64,000 nucleotides of DNA, from NCBI RefSeq assembly GCF_026107375.2, contig NZ_JAPCIA010000001.1, forward strand, positions 2,952,251 through 3,016,250, read 5' to 3'. The stretch comes from Sphingomonas sp. BT-65 (lineage in GTDB: Bacteria > Pseudomonadota > Alphaproteobacteria > Sphingomonadales > Sphingomonadaceae). How positions within the stretch are numbered: the first letter of the stretch is position 1; each line of letters starts with the position of its first letter. The position numbers were made by a program, and so were the translations under genes. Below, piece by piece: positions 1 through 8,570 of the stretch. A model generated the notes under the pieces. That model made no database searches, was not told the DNA's origin, and saw nothing but the letters and a program-made list of their open reading frames with translations.

Positions 1-431
1 CGATCGAGCAGCCGCGGCTCGGGCAGCCCGAAATGGAAGCTGACCACTTCGGGTCGCAAGTCCTCGACCGCCGCGCACATCACCTCGTCGAAGGGCGCGC
101 GCAGCGGGGGCGGGGTTTCGGGCGAGCCGACGCCTTCCTTCGCGTAGAAGGGTTTCAGCAGTGCCCGCCAAGCAGCCTCGTCGGGGCGATCGCCTAGGTG
201 ATGGCAGAAGAAATTGAGGTTGAGCGGCCCCTCAGCCTCCGCACGCACCTCGGCAACCTGCGCGCGCACCTGATCGGGGGTGAGCATCGCGCAGGGCAGC
301 GATCCCACCGCGCCGCCGCGAATTGCTGCTGCCGCCAGTGCGACACCACCCGCGCCCGCCATCGGTGCCTGCACGATCGGCGCCCGCGCCCCGGTCAGCC
401 GGAGGAATTCCTGAACGGGCCAGCCCGCCAT
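1..431 (-). CDS. nitronate monooxygenase family protein (partial, N-terminal part)
   Basis: The gene runs off the left edge; about 143 N-terminal residues are visible. They match the NAD(P)H-dependent flavin oxidoreductase / 2-nitropropane dioxygenase family, FMN TIM barrels that oxidise alkyl nitronates. Seen: an early IVQAPMAG segment, a glycine-rich AIRGGAVGSLP stretch and an LNFFCHH segment, all usual for the first half of this family. I chose the ATG at 431 because a GGAGGG Shine-Dalgarno lies 3 bases upstream of it; an in-frame ATG at 446 is possible but has no such site. It follows the glyoxalase-like gene by about 20 bases on the same strand and is probably co-transcribed. Substrate cannot be told from this fragment. 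Confidence 0.8.
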   Translation of the reverse strand, partial: MAGWPVQEFLRLTGARAPIVQAPMAGAGGVALAAAAIRGGAVGSLPCAMLTPDQVRAQVAEVRAEAEGPLNLNFFCHHLGDRPDEAAWRALLKPFYAKEGVGSPETPPPLRAPFDEVMCAAVEDLRPEVVSFHFGLPEPRLLD

Positions 432-452
432 GATCCCTCCGGCCATGTCAGC

Positions 453-905
453 TCACCAGCTACCGGTATTCGGCATCGACGCCCACGGCTCGGCGGGCTC
501 GAGATGGCCGTCCTGGAGCAGTTCGACCGAGATGCCGTCGGGCGTGCGCACGAACGCCATATGGCCGTCGCGCGGCGGGCGGTTGATCGTGACGCCGGCG
601 TCCATCAGCCGCTGGCACGTGTCGTAGATATTGTCGACGCGATAGGCGAGGTGCCCGAAATTGCGCCCACCGCCATATTCCTCGGCGGCGCTGCCGTCCG
701 CGGGCGGCCAGTTGTAGGTCAGCTCCACCTCGGCCCGGGCGCGCTCGCCGTTCGCCTCGACATCCTCGGGGGCGGCGAGGAAGATCAGCGTGAAGCGGCC
801 CTTCTCGCTCTCCATCCGCCGCACTTCCTTGAGGCCCATCAGCTCGAAGAAGCGGACGGTGGCGTCGGGATCGGCGACGCGGATCATCGTGTGGAGATAT
901 TTCAT
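453..905 (-). CDS. gloA: glyoxalase I-like VOC family protein
   Basis: A 150-residue vicinal-oxygen-chelate protein with two beta-alpha-beta-beta-beta modules. The four metal ligands of glyoxalase I can be placed in order: His5, Glu61 (in ELTYNW), His85 (FGHLAYRV) and Glu128 (SVELLQ). Family knowledge: glyoxalase I isomerises the methylglyoxal-glutathione hemithioacetal to S-lactoylglutathione in the cytoplasm. The NFGHLAY and [11 protein letters not shown] segments are typical of lactoylglutathione lyases, and length fits the proteobacterial Ni-type enzyme (about 135-150 residues). Other VOC dioxygenases remain possible, but the full ligand set and size favour glyoxalase I. It lies directly upstream of the nitronate monooxygenase gene, same strand. 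Confidence 0.8.
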   Translation of the reverse strand: MKYLHTMIRVADPDATVRFFELMGLKEVRRMESEKGRFTLIFLAAPEDVEANGERARAEVELTYNWPPADGSAAEEYGGGRNFGHLAYRVDNIYDTCQRLMDAGVTINRPPRDGHMAFVRTPDGISVELLQDGHLEPAEPWASMPNTGSW

Positions 906-954
906 CGGACCCTCTTTTGCTTCGGCCCTCAGATAGGACGCGCCGCGCGAGAGT

Positions 955-1719
955 CTATTCCGCCGGGGCGAATTGTTTGAGCGCGGCGCGCGCGGCGATT
1001 CCCTGCTCGGTGCCGGGGGCGAGCTGCGCAGCCCTTTCCCACGCGGCCTTCGCGCTCGCCTCGTCGCGGCTCATCGCGGCGATGTTGCCCGCCTCGAGCT
1101 GGACCGAGGCATCGTCATCGGCACGCGCGAGCGCTTCCTTGATGTGGCGCTGGGCGAGCGGGAGGTCGCCGGTGCGGCGGGCGAGCGTCGCCGAGAGCAG
1201 CCACGTCATCGGGTCGTCCGGCGCCTTGAGTACCGCCTGCGCGAGATCGGCGCGCGCGCCGCCAAGATTGCCCGCCGCGACCAGCGCACGGGCCCGGTCG
1301 AGATGCGCCTCGCCGAGTTCGAGTCCAACGAGATTGCCCGTCGCCAGCGCGGCGTCGAGCGCGGTGCGCGCCTTGGCCGGATCGGCGGCGGCGAGCCAGG
1401 CATTGCCGGCCTGCGCCCAATATTTGGAGGCGCGGACGTCGCGCGCCGCCTCCGCCTCGCGCGCCGCGGTCTCGAACGCGCCGCCCGCGCTGATCCAGCG
1501 GCGCTGGCTGGCATAGGCCATGCCCAGGCACTGCTGGGCAAGGAAACGCCCGCCGGCGATCCTCCAGCGCTCGGCCTCGGCGATCCCGCGCGCCGGGTCG
1601 CCCACCGCAAGCTCGACGCAATTCTCCCAGCGCTGCTGCTCGGGCGCGGGCGGGCCGACGGTCGGCGGTGCCGCGGGAGGAGCAGGTGTGACGATCTGGG
1701 CGAGCAGGAACAGGATCAT
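955..1719 (-). CDS. TPR-repeat protein with N-terminal signal
   Basis: 254 residues. It opens with a short hydrophobic segment ([10 protein letters not shown]) and a proline-rich linker, suggesting export or membrane anchoring. The rest is alanine-rich helical hairpin repeats of tetratricopeptide type (roughly residues 55-240; for example the [18 protein letters not shown] and [23 protein letters not shown] segments). No catalytic motif is visible, so a protein-protein scaffold role is the most that can be said. The start overlaps the stop of the upstream alpha/beta hydrolase gene by 4 bases (ATGA), so the two form an operon with translational coupling. Confidence 0.75.
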   Translation of the reverse strand: MILFLLAQIVTPAPPAAPPTVGPPAPEQQRWENCVELAVGDPARGIAEAERWRIAGGRFLAQQCLGMAYASQRRWISAGGAFETAAREAEAARDVRASKYWAQAGNAWLAAADPAKARTALDAALATGNLVGLELGEAHLDRARALVAAGNLGGARADLAQAVLKAPDDPMTWLLSATLARRTGDLPLAQRHIKEALARADDDASVQLEAGNIAAMSRDEASAKAAWERAAQLAPGTEQGIAARAALKQFAPAE

Positions 1720-2456
1720 GAAGGGGTGCCGGTATCCGAGCCCAGAATATCCTCAAGCACGCGCAGGATCAGGGCGATGTCCTGCGGGCGCGACAAACGG
1801 TGGTCGCCGTCCTTGACCAGCATTGTCTGCACATCGTCTGAACGCAGCAGGCCGGCGAGTTTGAGGCTGTGCTCCCACGGCACGTCGGGATCGCGCTGAC
1901 CGTGGATCAGGCGCGTGGGGACGCCGATTTCAATTGGTCCCCTCATCACCCGGTTGGCCTCTCCGGACTCCCAGAAGCCGCGCGTGGTGACGGTTGGTTC
2001 GGGCGCATAGATTGATGGCTCCTCCAGCCGCCCCTCATCACGCAGCACCGCCTTCTGCTCGGGGGTGAATCCCCAATCGGTGAAGTCGGGCGCCGCGGCG
2101 ATACCGACCATGGCCACCACCCGCTCACGGCGCGCTAGTGCCGCGAGCAGCATGATCCAGCCGCCCATCGACGAGCCGACGAGCACGACCGGTCCTTCCA
2201 CATGATCGATCACCGCCAGCGCGTCGTCGCGCCAGCTCGCCAGCGTCTGGTCCTCGAACGCACCGCCACTCTCGCCGCACCCCGCATAGTCGAAGCGCAG
2301 ACAGGCCCGCCCGCTCGCGCGCGCCCAATCATCGATCGCCACCGCCTTGCTCCCGCTCATGTCCGAGGCATAGCCGGGCAGGAAGACGATGGTGGGTCCT
2401 GTGCCCGCGGTGAGATGATAGGCGAGGGCGATCCCGTCGCGGTCAATGCTCTGCAT
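1716..2456 (-). CDS. alpha/beta hydrolase
   Basis: 246 residues with the alpha/beta-hydrolase plan: oxyanion-hole region VFLPGYASDMSG near residue 28, nucleophile elbow GSSMGG near residue 95, acid residue in HGQRDPDVPW, and catalytic His in DGDHRLSRP near the C-terminus. FDYAGCGESGG is typical of the short carboxylesterase / acyl-peptide hydrolase-like subgroup. There is no signal peptide, so it is cytoplasmic. An AAGAGG sequence precedes the ATG. It is the first gene of a two-gene operon with the TPR protein and is divergent from xerC (72 bases between starts). The substrate is unknown. Confidence 0.85.
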   Translation of the reverse strand: MQSIDRDGIALAYHLTAGTGPTIVFLPGYASDMSGSKAVAIDDWARASGRACLRFDYAGCGESGGAFEDQTLASWRDDALAVIDHVEGPVVLVGSSMGGWIMLLAALARRERVVAMVGIAAAPDFTDWGFTPEQKAVLRDEGRLEEPSIYAPEPTVTTRGFWESGEANRVMRGPIEIGVPTRLIHGQRDPDVPWEHSLKLAGLLRSDDVQTMLVKDGDHRLSRPQDIALILRVLEDILGSDTGTPS

Positions 2457-2528
2457 GTGCGCCTCTTAGGCGCGAACGCCGCAGGATTGAACCGTGACGG
2501 ACTGAATCGCGCGCGATAGGGTCTGCAG

Positions 2529-3425
2529 ATGGACGAGCGCCCGCTGCCCCTGTTGTTCGCCGAGCATCTCGCGCGCGACCGGCGGCGTTCGGTGCACACA
2601 GTGCGCGCCTATGAAGCGACGGCGGTGCGGCTAGTGGCGTTCCTGGGAGGACATTGGGGCGAGGCGGTGACGCGCGCCACGCTCGCACGCGTGACCACCG
2701 CGGACCTGCGCGCCTATCTCGCGCACCGCCGTAGCGACGGGCTCGCCAACGTCTCGGCCGCGCGCGAGCTGTCGGCAGTGCGCGCCTTCCTCAAGTTCAC
2801 GGGCGGCGAGGGCGGTGCGGAAATCCCGCATCTGCGCGGCCCGCGCGTCAAGAAGGGCGTGCCGCGCCCGATCGCGCCCGACGAGGCGGTGGCGCTGGCC
2901 GAGGAGGTCGCCGACGACGCGCGCGAGCCATGGATCGCGTCGCGCGACCTCGCCGTGCTGCTCCTCCTCTACGGCGCGGGGCTGCGCATCGGCGAGGCGA
3001 TGGGCTTGACCGGCGCGGTGCTGCCGCTGGGGGAGACGCTGCGCGTCACCGGCAAGCGCGGCAAGACGCGGATCGTGCCGCTGCTTCCGCAGGTCCGCGA
3101 CGCGGTCGAGGACTATGTCCGCCGCTGCCCCCATGGCACCGCGCCCGGCGAGGCGCTGTTCCGCGGCGCGCGCGGCGGGCCGCTCTCGCCCGCGATCATC
3201 CGCCGCTCGGTGCGCGCGGCACGGGCGCGGCTGGGGCTGCCCCCGCGCACCACCCCGCACGCGCTGCGGCACAGCTTCGCGACTCACCTGCTCGGGCGCG
3301 GCGCCGATCTTCGCGCCTTGCAGGAGCTGCTCGGCCATGCGAGTCTCAGCTCGACGCAGATCTACACGGCGGTCGACGCGGCGCATTTGCTCGACGTCTA
3401 TCGCAACGCTCATCCCCGGGCGTGA
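2529..3425 (+). CDS. xerC: tyrosine recombinase XerC
   Basis: 298 residues, the standard XerC length. The N-terminal SAM-like core-binding domain covers about 1-95 and the catalytic domain about 110-290. All tyrosine-recombinase residues are visible in order: Arg in GAGLRIGEA, Lys in GKRGKTRIVPL, His-x-x-Arg in HALRHSFATH, His in LLGHASLS and nucleophile Tyr in STQIYTAVD. XerC with XerD resolves chromosome dimers at dif. The gene stands alone, without integrase neighbours or attachment repeats, which supports the housekeeping role over a phage integrase. It is divergent from the alpha/beta hydrolase. Confidence 0.92.
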   Translation: MDERPLPLLFAEHLARDRRRSVHTVRAYEATAVRLVAFLGGHWGEAVTRATLARVTTADLRAYLAHRRSDGLANVSAARELSAVRAFLKFTGGEGGAEIPHLRGPRVKKGVPRPIAPDEAVALAEEVADDAREPWIASRDLAVLLLLYGAGLRIGEAMGLTGAVLPLGETLRVTGKRGKTRIVPLLPQVRDAVEDYVRRCPHGTAPGEALFRGARGGPLSPAIIRRSVRAARARLGLPPRTTPHALRHSFATHLLGRGADLRALQELLGHASLSSTQIYTAVDAAHLLDVYRNAHPRA

Positions 3426-3498
3426 CGTGCGGGTCACTCGGGAACCTTCGGGAAGCCCGGCCATTGCGTTTAGTTCGATCAGTGACAGGAGGTTTCGA

Positions 3499-4092
3499 AT
3501 GATCCGACATGGCTGCGCGATCGTCGCGCTGGCGCTCGCGACCGCGGGCTGCGGCGGCACCACCACGCCCGCGGCGAACAGCGACGAACCCATCAACACC
3601 GCGCTGCCGGTGGAGAACGAGACGCTCCCGATCGAGAACGGCGCCGCGACGGCGGAGACCGCCACCGCCTCGCTCCAGAAGGCCGATGGCACCCCGGCGG
3701 GCAGCGCGATCGCGACCGTCACGCCCGAGGGTCTGAGCGTCGCCGTGTCGGTTACCGGCATCACCGCCGGGAACCATGGCGTGCACGTCCATATGACCGG
3801 CAAGTGCGAAGGCCCCAAGTTCGAGACCGCGGGCAGCCACTGGAACCCGAACAACGCCAAGCACGGCCTGGAGAATCCCGCTGGCGCGCATGCCGGCGAC
3901 ATGCCCAACCTGACCGTCGCCGACGATGGCACCGGCACGCTCACCTTCGTGCTCAAGTCGGGCACCATGGCGCAGTTGCTCGACGCCGATGGCTCGGCGT
4001 TCGTCGTGCACGCGGGGCAGGACGACCAGAAGACCGACCCCTCGGGCAACAGCGGCGACCGCGTCGCCTGCGGCGTGTTCGCGGCGGGCTGA
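3499..4092 (+). CDS. sodC: Cu/Zn superoxide dismutase lipoprotein
   Basis: 197 residues from the ATG at 3499, chosen because a CAGGAGG ribosome site lies just upstream and it gives a clean lipoprotein leader ending TAGC (Cys about residue 15). The mature part is a SodC beta-barrel: copper ligands in GVHVHMTGKC, bridging/zinc histidines in AGSHWNP and KHG, GAHAGDMPN, then FVVHAGQDDQKTDPSGNSGDR with the last His and the charged loop, ending in RVACGVF with the disulfide cysteine. It dismutates superoxide in the periplasm. A roughly 50-residue Thr/Glu/Ala-rich linker separates the lipid anchor from the domain. The downstream gene (thpR) is convergent across a strong hairpin. Confidence 0.92.
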   Translation: MIRHGCAIVALALATAGCGGTTTPAANSDEPINTALPVENETLPIENGAATAETATASLQKADGTPAGSAIATVTPEGLSVAVSVTGITAGNHGVHVHMTGKCEGPKFETAGSHWNPNNAKHGLENPAGAHAGDMPNLTVADDGTGTLTFVLKSGTMAQLLDADGSAFVVHAGQDDQKTDPSGNSGDRVACGVFAAG

Positions 4093-4105
4093 GCGGCGTT
4101 CTGAG

Positions 4106-4183
4106 GCGGCACCAGCCCGCCCCCCACCGGTCACCCAACGCCAATATCCCATGGGTGGCCGGTGGGGAGCGGGCCGGTGCCGC
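4106..4183. repeat. long imperfect inverted repeat between convergent genes
   Basis: Two 32-base arms (4106-4137 and 4152-4183) pair at 29 of 32 positions around a 14-base loop; one of the three differences would still be a G-U pair. It fills the gap between the convergent sodC and thpR genes. Possible roles are a two-way transcription stop without a clear T-run, or a dispersed palindromic element. No second copy was noticed in the window. Confidence 0.7.
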
Positions 4184-4194
4184 TCTGCAACAAA

Positions 4195-4734
4195 CTAAGC
4201 GCCGATCAGCGGATAGCGCATGACCGGCTCGTAGCTGGCGCCGCCCGCGCCAAGGTGGCTCTGATAGAGGGTCATCGCCTCGAGCGCGAACGGCTCGCTC
4301 GCCAGCGCGGCATGATCCGCAAGCCAGCGATCGATCGGCCCCGCCGCTCCGGACATGCGGGCGAGCGTGATATGCGGCAGATAGGCGCGCCGCTCGGGCT
4401 CGAGCCCGGCGCGCACGATCGCCTGGTCGACCTTGCGGTGGAGCGCGGCGAGCGGCTCCCGCGGCGCCACCCCGGCCCATAGCGCGTTGGGCCGCCCGCG
4501 GCTGTCGAACATGCCGCATCCCTCGAGGCGCAGCTCGAGCGGCGCGTGGCGCACCGATCCGAGCGCGGCCGCGACATCCTCGGCTTCGTGCGTCCCCACC
4601 TCGCCGATGAAGCGCAGCGTCAAATGGAGCTGGTCGTCGCCCTGCCAGCGCGCACCCGGTACGCCGCCCATGACGCCGAGCAGGCGCTCGCGAATCGCCC
4701 GGGGCGGGCGCAGCGCAACGAACAGGCGATGCAT
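4195..4734 (-). CDS. thpR: RNA 2',3'-cyclic phosphodiesterase
   Basis: 179 residues, the usual length of the LigT/ThpR branch of the 2H phosphoesterases. Both catalytic HxT motifs are present: His37-Leu-Thr39 in LHLTLRFIG and His121-Ile-Thr123 in PHITLARMS. The N-terminal RLFVALRPP and the GVPGARW segment are family signatures. The enzyme opens 2',3'-cyclic phosphate RNA ends (and can ligate tRNA halves in vitro); it is cytoplasmic. It is convergent with sodC and divergent from the BI-1 gene. Confidence 0.9.
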   Translation of the reverse strand: MHRLFVALRPPRAIRERLLGVMGGVPGARWQGDDQLHLTLRFIGEVGTHEAEDVAAALGSVRHAPLELRLEGCGMFDSRGRPNALWAGVAPREPLAALHRKVDQAIVRAGLEPERRAYLPHITLARMSGAAGPIDRWLADHAALASEPFALEAMTLYQSHLGAGGASYEPVMRYPLIGA

Positions 4735-4852
4735 GGCGCGGCTCTTAACCGTTTATGTCGGCCCGCGCGACGCTGGTTTTCCTTGAAACTCCCGCCCGGA
4801 ACCATGATATTCGGCACCATCCGGCGAGATGCGCCGGGCAAAGGAGTTTGTG

Positions 4853-5596
4853 ATGGCTAACTGGTCTGATCCCCGGACGACCGCCGCGCCGTACGCGACG
4901 GCCGCAGGTACGCGCGATGCCGCGTACGATGCGGGGCTGCGGTCCTATATGCTTTCGGTCTACAATTACATGGCCTCGGGCGTGCTGCTCAGCGGCGTCG
5001 TCGCGCTGCTCTTCGCATGGGGCGGCCCGACCTCGATGGCCTATTCGGTGTTCGCCAATGGCGGCCCGCTCGCCTGGCTGATCATCCTCTCGCCGCTGGC
5101 CATCGTGCTGGCGATGAGCTTCGGCCAGAACAAGATGTCCACCGGCACGCTGCAGGCGCTGTTCTGGGGCTTCGCGGTCCTGATGGGCCTGTCGCTCTCG
5201 ACGCTGCTGCTGCGCTATACCGGCGCCTCGGTCGCCCAGGCGTTCTTCGCCACCGCGGCCGGCTTCGCCGGCCTCAGCCTCTACGGCTACACCACGAAGC
5301 GGGACCTGTCGGGCCTCGGCAGCTTCCTGATCGTCGGCCTGATCGGCCTGATCGTGGCGAGCGTCATCAACATCTTCACCCAGTCGAGCACGCTGTCGCT
5401 GATCATCAGCTTCGCGGGCGTGCTGATCTTCGCTGGCCTCACCGCCTATGACACGCAGCGTATCAAGAGCATGTACGCCTATGTCGCGGGCACCGATATG
5501 GTGGGCAAGGTCGTGATCATGAGCGCGCTGTCGCTCTATCTCGACTTCATCAACATGTTCCAGTTCCTCCTGAGCATCATCGGCAATCGCGACTGA
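4853..5596 (+). CDS. Bax inhibitor-1/YccA family membrane protein
   Basis: 247 residues. The start at 4853 is chosen over an upstream in-frame ATG (4829) because an AAAGGAG site sits just before it and the protein then begins MANWSDP. After a soluble N-terminus of about 35 residues there are seven hydrophobic segments. The signature near the C-terminus, GLTAYDTQRIKSMY followed by ALSLYLDFINMFQFLLSIIG, is typical of bacterial TMBIM/BI-1 proteins. Family knowledge: inner-membrane proteins linked to ion leak and stress; YccA interacts with FtsH. It stands alone, closed by a strong terminator. Confidence 0.9.
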   Translation: MANWSDPRTTAAPYATAAGTRDAAYDAGLRSYMLSVYNYMASGVLLSGVVALLFAWGGPTSMAYSVFANGGPLAWLIILSPLAIVLAMSFGQNKMSTGTLQALFWGFAVLMGLSLSTLLLRYTGASVAQAFFATAAGFAGLSLYGYTTKRDLSGLGSFLIVGLIGLIVASVINIFTQSSTLSLIISFAGVLIFAGLTAYDTQRIKSMYAYVAGTDMVGKVVIMSALSLYLDFINMFQFLLSIIGNRD

Positions 5597-5622
5597 TCGC
5601 TCCGGCAAGCACGGAAACACGA

Positions 5623-5654
5623 GGGCCCGGCCAGCAATGGCCGGGCCCTTTTCG
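5623..5654 (+). terminator. rho-independent terminator after BI-1 gene
   Basis: A perfect 10-bp stem (GGGCCCGGCC / GGCCGGGCCC) with a 6-base loop, followed by TTTT. It lies 27 bases after the stop codon of the BI-1 gene. Confidence 0.92.
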
Positions 5655-5723
5655 TTGCGCATGCGCAAAGGAACCACGGCTTTCGCCCGCGCGTTTTTCA
5701 TGCCGACGCACGGGAGTTGGATC

Positions 5724-5999
5724 ATGAACGACGACACACCGAAGAGCGATGGCGACAAAACGGGCGTGAAGCCCGGCGACGCCGGCACTGACAGCTCGAT
5801 CGAGGAGCGGCTGGAGAAGAATCCCGAAAATAAGCAGGCGCGGCTCGACCGCGCGCTCGACGAATCGATGGACGCGTCCGATCCGCCCGCGACGACGCAG
5901 CCGGTGCATTCGCACGAGCCGCCGGCTTCCTCGGGCTATGACGAGGAGAAGGAGCGGAAGATCGCTGAGGAGCGCCGCCAGAAGGCCGAAAGCGAGTAA
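5724..5999 (+). CDS. small charged hypothetical protein
   Basis: 91 residues from the ATG at 5724, preceded by CGGGAG. It is very hydrophilic, rich in Asp, Glu, Lys, Ser and Pro, with no hydrophobic segment; it is probably largely disordered with a C-terminal charged helix (EEKERKIAEERRQKAESE). I do not recognise the family. It could start at 5637 in the same frame, but that would overlap the terminator and lacks a ribosome site. Small acidic proteins of this kind are common in sphingomonads, without known function. Confidence 0.6.
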   Translation: MNDDTPKSDGDKTGVKPGDAGTDSSIEERLEKNPENKQARLDRALDESMDASDPPATTQPVHSHEPPASSGYDEEKERKIAEERRQKAESE

Positions 6000-6041
6000 G
6001 CCGCGCTTGCCCGTCCGGCGGGCGGTCCGGTAGGAGGCTGC

Positions 6042-6617
6042 ATGCTTCACCGGATCGTCCGCCTCGCCGCGCTGCTCTTCTTCGCGCTCGCCGCCATCCC
6101 CGCGCAAGCGCGTGTCACGGTCACCTTCTGGTCCTATGAGAATGGCGGAGATTTCCCGCATGCCTTCTTCACCGTTCACGGCACGCCCGACCGCGGCGGC
6201 AAACCCGTCCAAGGCGCTTGGGGCTTCACCCCCAAGTCGGTGACCCCGGCGATGCTGCTCGGCACCGTCGGCGGGAAAATCGACTATACCACCAAGAAAT
6301 ATGTCGCGCGCAGCATCGCGCATTTCTCGGCGCCGGTCAGCGACGCGCAATATGATTCGCTGATCCGGCTGGTCGGTGAGTGGGGCGAGAAGGGCAACAA
6401 CAGCTACAACATCAACCGCCGCAACTGCGTGCACTTCGTCGCCGAGGCGATGCGCCGCTCGGGGCTGCGTGTGGTCGAGGACAAGAAGCTGATCAAGAAG
6501 CCACGCAGCTTCACCCGGTCGATCGCCGCGCTCAACGCGGGCCGCGTCGCGGTGATCGACAAGCCCGCGGCGCCCTATCTCGCGGCGACGCCCGCGCTTG
6601 TCGGCGTCGGCAGCTAG
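6042..6617 (+). CDS. exported hypothetical protein, possible papain-like fold
   Basis: 191 residues with a clear signal peptide (cleavage likely after AQA, residue 23). The mature protein has His40 in FPHAFFTVHG and Cys129 in RRNCVHFVAEAM, an arrangement (His before an Asn-Cys-x-x-Phe helix) that resembles permuted NlpC/P60 or PPPDE papain-like folds. This is a structural guess, not a firm family call. The gene is preceded by GTAGGAGG. Its stop overlaps the stop of the convergent M20 peptidase gene by 3 bases. A periplasmic hydrolase acting on an amide bond is the most plausible role. Confidence 0.6.
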   Translation: MLHRIVRLAALLFFALAAIPAQARVTVTFWSYENGGDFPHAFFTVHGTPDRGGKPVQGAWGFTPKSVTPAMLLGTVGGKIDYTTKKYVARSIAHFSAPVSDAQYDSLIRLVGEWGEKGNNSYNINRRNCVHFVAEAMRRSGLRVVEDKKLIKKPRSFTRSIAALNAGRVAVIDKPAAPYLAATPALVGVGS

Positions 6618-7927
6618 CGTTTCAGGACGTCGAGCGCGGCGGCGGTCATCGCCTCGGCGGCGGTACCGATCACCTTCTCCGCATCGGGCGCCCATTTCGA
6701 GCTGTGCAGCGAAGGCAGGCCCTTGCCGCCCGCTGCCTGTGCCGCGTCCCACTTGTCCTGCGGCACGCCGCCGACCCAATAGATCACGCTCTGGATCGAC
6801 GGATCCGCGATGTGGAAGCGGCCGAAATCCTCGCCCGCCATGGTCGGCGGGATGTCCTTCACGCGATCGGCGCCGAAGCGCGCCGTGAACAGAGTCTTGA
6901 GCTCGCTGGCGAAGGGGTCGGTGCTGACCGTCGGCGGGGTGAAGGGTTCGCGCACCTTGACGACCGGCAGCTGGTCCTCGGGAATGCCCGCGGCGATCGC
7001 CTCGCCCCGGGCTATGCGCGCTATGCCCTCGAGCAGTTGCTTGCGCACCTCGGGCGTGTAGGCGCGCACGGTGAGCAGCATCAACGCCTGTTCGGGGATG
7101 ATGTTGTGCCGCGTCCCGCCCTGGAAGCTGCCGACGGTGACCACCGCGGCTTCCTGCGGATCGACCTCGCGGCTCACCAGCGTCTGCAGCGCCGAGACGA
7201 TCCGCGCGCCGAGCACGATCGGGTCCTTGGTCGTCGCGGGATAGGCGCCGTGGCCGCCGACGCCCTTGACCAGGATATCGACCGAATCGACGCTGGCGAA
7301 GGTCGGACCCGAGCGGATGCCGATCGTGCCCGCGGGCAGCGCCGCGCTGTTGTGGAAGGCGATCGCATGGCTCGGCTTGCCGAACCGCTCGTAGAGCCCG
7401 TCTTCGAGCATCGCGAGCGCACCCTTGCTGCTCTCCTCGGCGGGCTGAGCGACCATCACCACGGTACCCTTCCACTGGTCCTTCATCGCGGCGAGGTTGC
7501 GCAGCGTGCCGACCCAGGCCGCCATGTGCGTATCGTGCGCGCAGGCATGCATGATGCCGGTCTCGACTCCCTCGGGCGTCTTGCCGCGCACCTTGGAGGC
7601 GAAGGGCAGGCCGGTCTCCTCGGTCACCGGCAGCCCGTCCATGTCGGCGCGGATCAGCAGCGTCGGACCCTCGCCGTTCTTGAGCACCGCGACCACACCG
7701 GTGCCGCCGACCTTCTCGGTCACGGTGTAGCCCGCCTTGCGCGCCTCGACGGCCATCTTCGCCGCGGTATTGACCTCGTGCTGGCTGAGTTCGGGACTGG
7801 CGTGGAGGTCGCGATAGAGCGCCATCAGCGACGGCAGCTCCTTCGCGGTCGCATCGCGGACCGGATCGGCGGCAGCGGGAAGGGCGAAGGCGAGGCTGCT
7901 CGCCGCGGCGATGAGGAGGTGCTTCAT
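6614..7927 (-). CDS. secreted M20 family amidohydrolase
   Basis: 437 residues with an N-terminal signal peptide (cleavage likely after AAA, residue 20). M20D-type motifs are visible: LLIRADMDGLPV, then MHACAHDTHMAAWVG (metal-binding His/Asp), the AEESSKGALAML segment with the catalytic glutamates, a dimerisation domain with HGAYPATTKDP, and TMAGEDFGRF near the end. These are the hallmarks of the HipO/AbgB/IAA-amino-acid hydrolase group, which releases amino acids from N-acyl conjugates. Export to the periplasm suggests scavenging of amides. It is followed upstream on the same strand by a lipoprotein gene and an SDR gene. Confidence 0.9.
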   Translation of the reverse strand: MKHLLIAAASSLAFALPAAADPVRDATAKELPSLMALYRDLHASPELSQHEVNTAAKMAVEARKAGYTVTEKVGGTGVVAVLKNGEGPTLLIRADMDGLPVTEETGLPFASKVRGKTPEGVETGIMHACAHDTHMAAWVGTLRNLAAMKDQWKGTVVMVAQPAEESSKGALAMLEDGLYERFGKPSHAIAFHNSAALPAGTIGIRSGPTFASVDSVDILVKGVGGHGAYPATTKDPIVLGARIVSALQTLVSREVDPQEAAVVTVGSFQGGTRHNIIPEQALMLLTVRAYTPEVRKQLLEGIARIARGEAIAAGIPEDQLPVVKVREPFTPPTVSTDPFASELKTLFTARFGADRVKDIPPTMAGEDFGRFHIADPSIQSVIYWVGGVPQDKWDAAQAAGGKGLPSLHSSKWAPDAEKVIGTAAEAMTAAALDVLKR

Positions 7928-7948
7928 GGCTTGTGTCCTGGATGCGCG

Positions 7949-8569
7949 TCAGGCGGGGACCAGCTCGATCACGTCGAGCTGCGATTCGAACGTTGGCCAC
8001 GGCAGCACCAGCCGCCAGCGCGTCGTGCCGACACGCTCGATATAGCCGGCCAGGTCGCGCTTGACGTCCCGGCCATAGTCGAGCGCGATCGTCTCGTCGC
8101 CCAGCTCGAGCGCGCCGAGAAAGATCACCCGCGCATCGGTTTCCGCATAGATTTTGCCCGTCGGGCGTTGCGACCCGTCGAGCTTGACGAAGGTCGGCAT
8201 CTCGCCCTCGCGGCCGATGCGGCAATTGAACCAGGGATAGGCGGTGAAGTCGCGCATCCCCTCGCGCTGGCCGCCGAGCTTGAAGGCGCGGCACTTATAG
8301 TCGCCCGCCGGCGGCATCGCGCGGCCGAGCGCCTGGTCGTGCTCGAACAGCGCGCCTTCCGCAGCGATCGCGGCGGCGTCGGCGGCGCGCGCCTTCGGGA
8401 GCGCCTCGACCCACGCCTTGCGCCAGTTGCGCAGCCGCTCGCGGTCCTGGTCGGTGGTGATCATCCGCCAGCGCGTCTCGATTACCTCTTCCCCGCCGAG
8501 CTTGAGGTTTCCCTCCTTGGTGCAGGCGGTGAAGGCGAGGGCGATCAGGGCAGCGGCGGCGATACGCAT
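7949..8569 (-). CDS. lipoprotein, DUF4893-like
   Basis: 206 residues from the ATG at 8569. The N-terminus is a short lipoprotein signal (lipobox AFTAC, Cys at residue 16). The mature part contains ETRWRMITTDQDRERLRNWR, a GDYKCRAFKLGG segment and a conserved-looking FNCRIGREGEMPTFVKLDGSQRP stretch. The pattern resembles DUF4893 proteins of sphingomonads; function unknown. The start lies 1 base from the stop of the upstream 3-hydroxybutyrate dehydrogenase gene, so they are probably one transcript. I cannot propose a ligand. Confidence 0.65.
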   Translation of the reverse strand: MRIAAAALIALAFTACTKEGNLKLGGEEVIETRWRMITTDQDRERLRNWRKAWVEALPKARAADAAAIAAEGALFEHDQALGRAMPPAGDYKCRAFKLGGQREGMRDFTAYPWFNCRIGREGEMPTFVKLDGSQRPTGKIYAETDARVIFLGALELGDETIALDYGRDVKRDLAGYIERVGTTRWRLVLPWPTFESQLDVIELVPA

Positions 8570-8570
8570 C

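Noticed and set aside
2529..3425. Possible phage or island integrase
   Set aside because: Length, motifs and isolated context fit housekeeping XerC; no attachment repeats or mobile genes lie nearby.
5577..8294. A 905-codon minus-strand open frame
   Set aside because: It spans the BI-1 terminator and runs out of frame through the M20 peptidase gene; no domain is seen.
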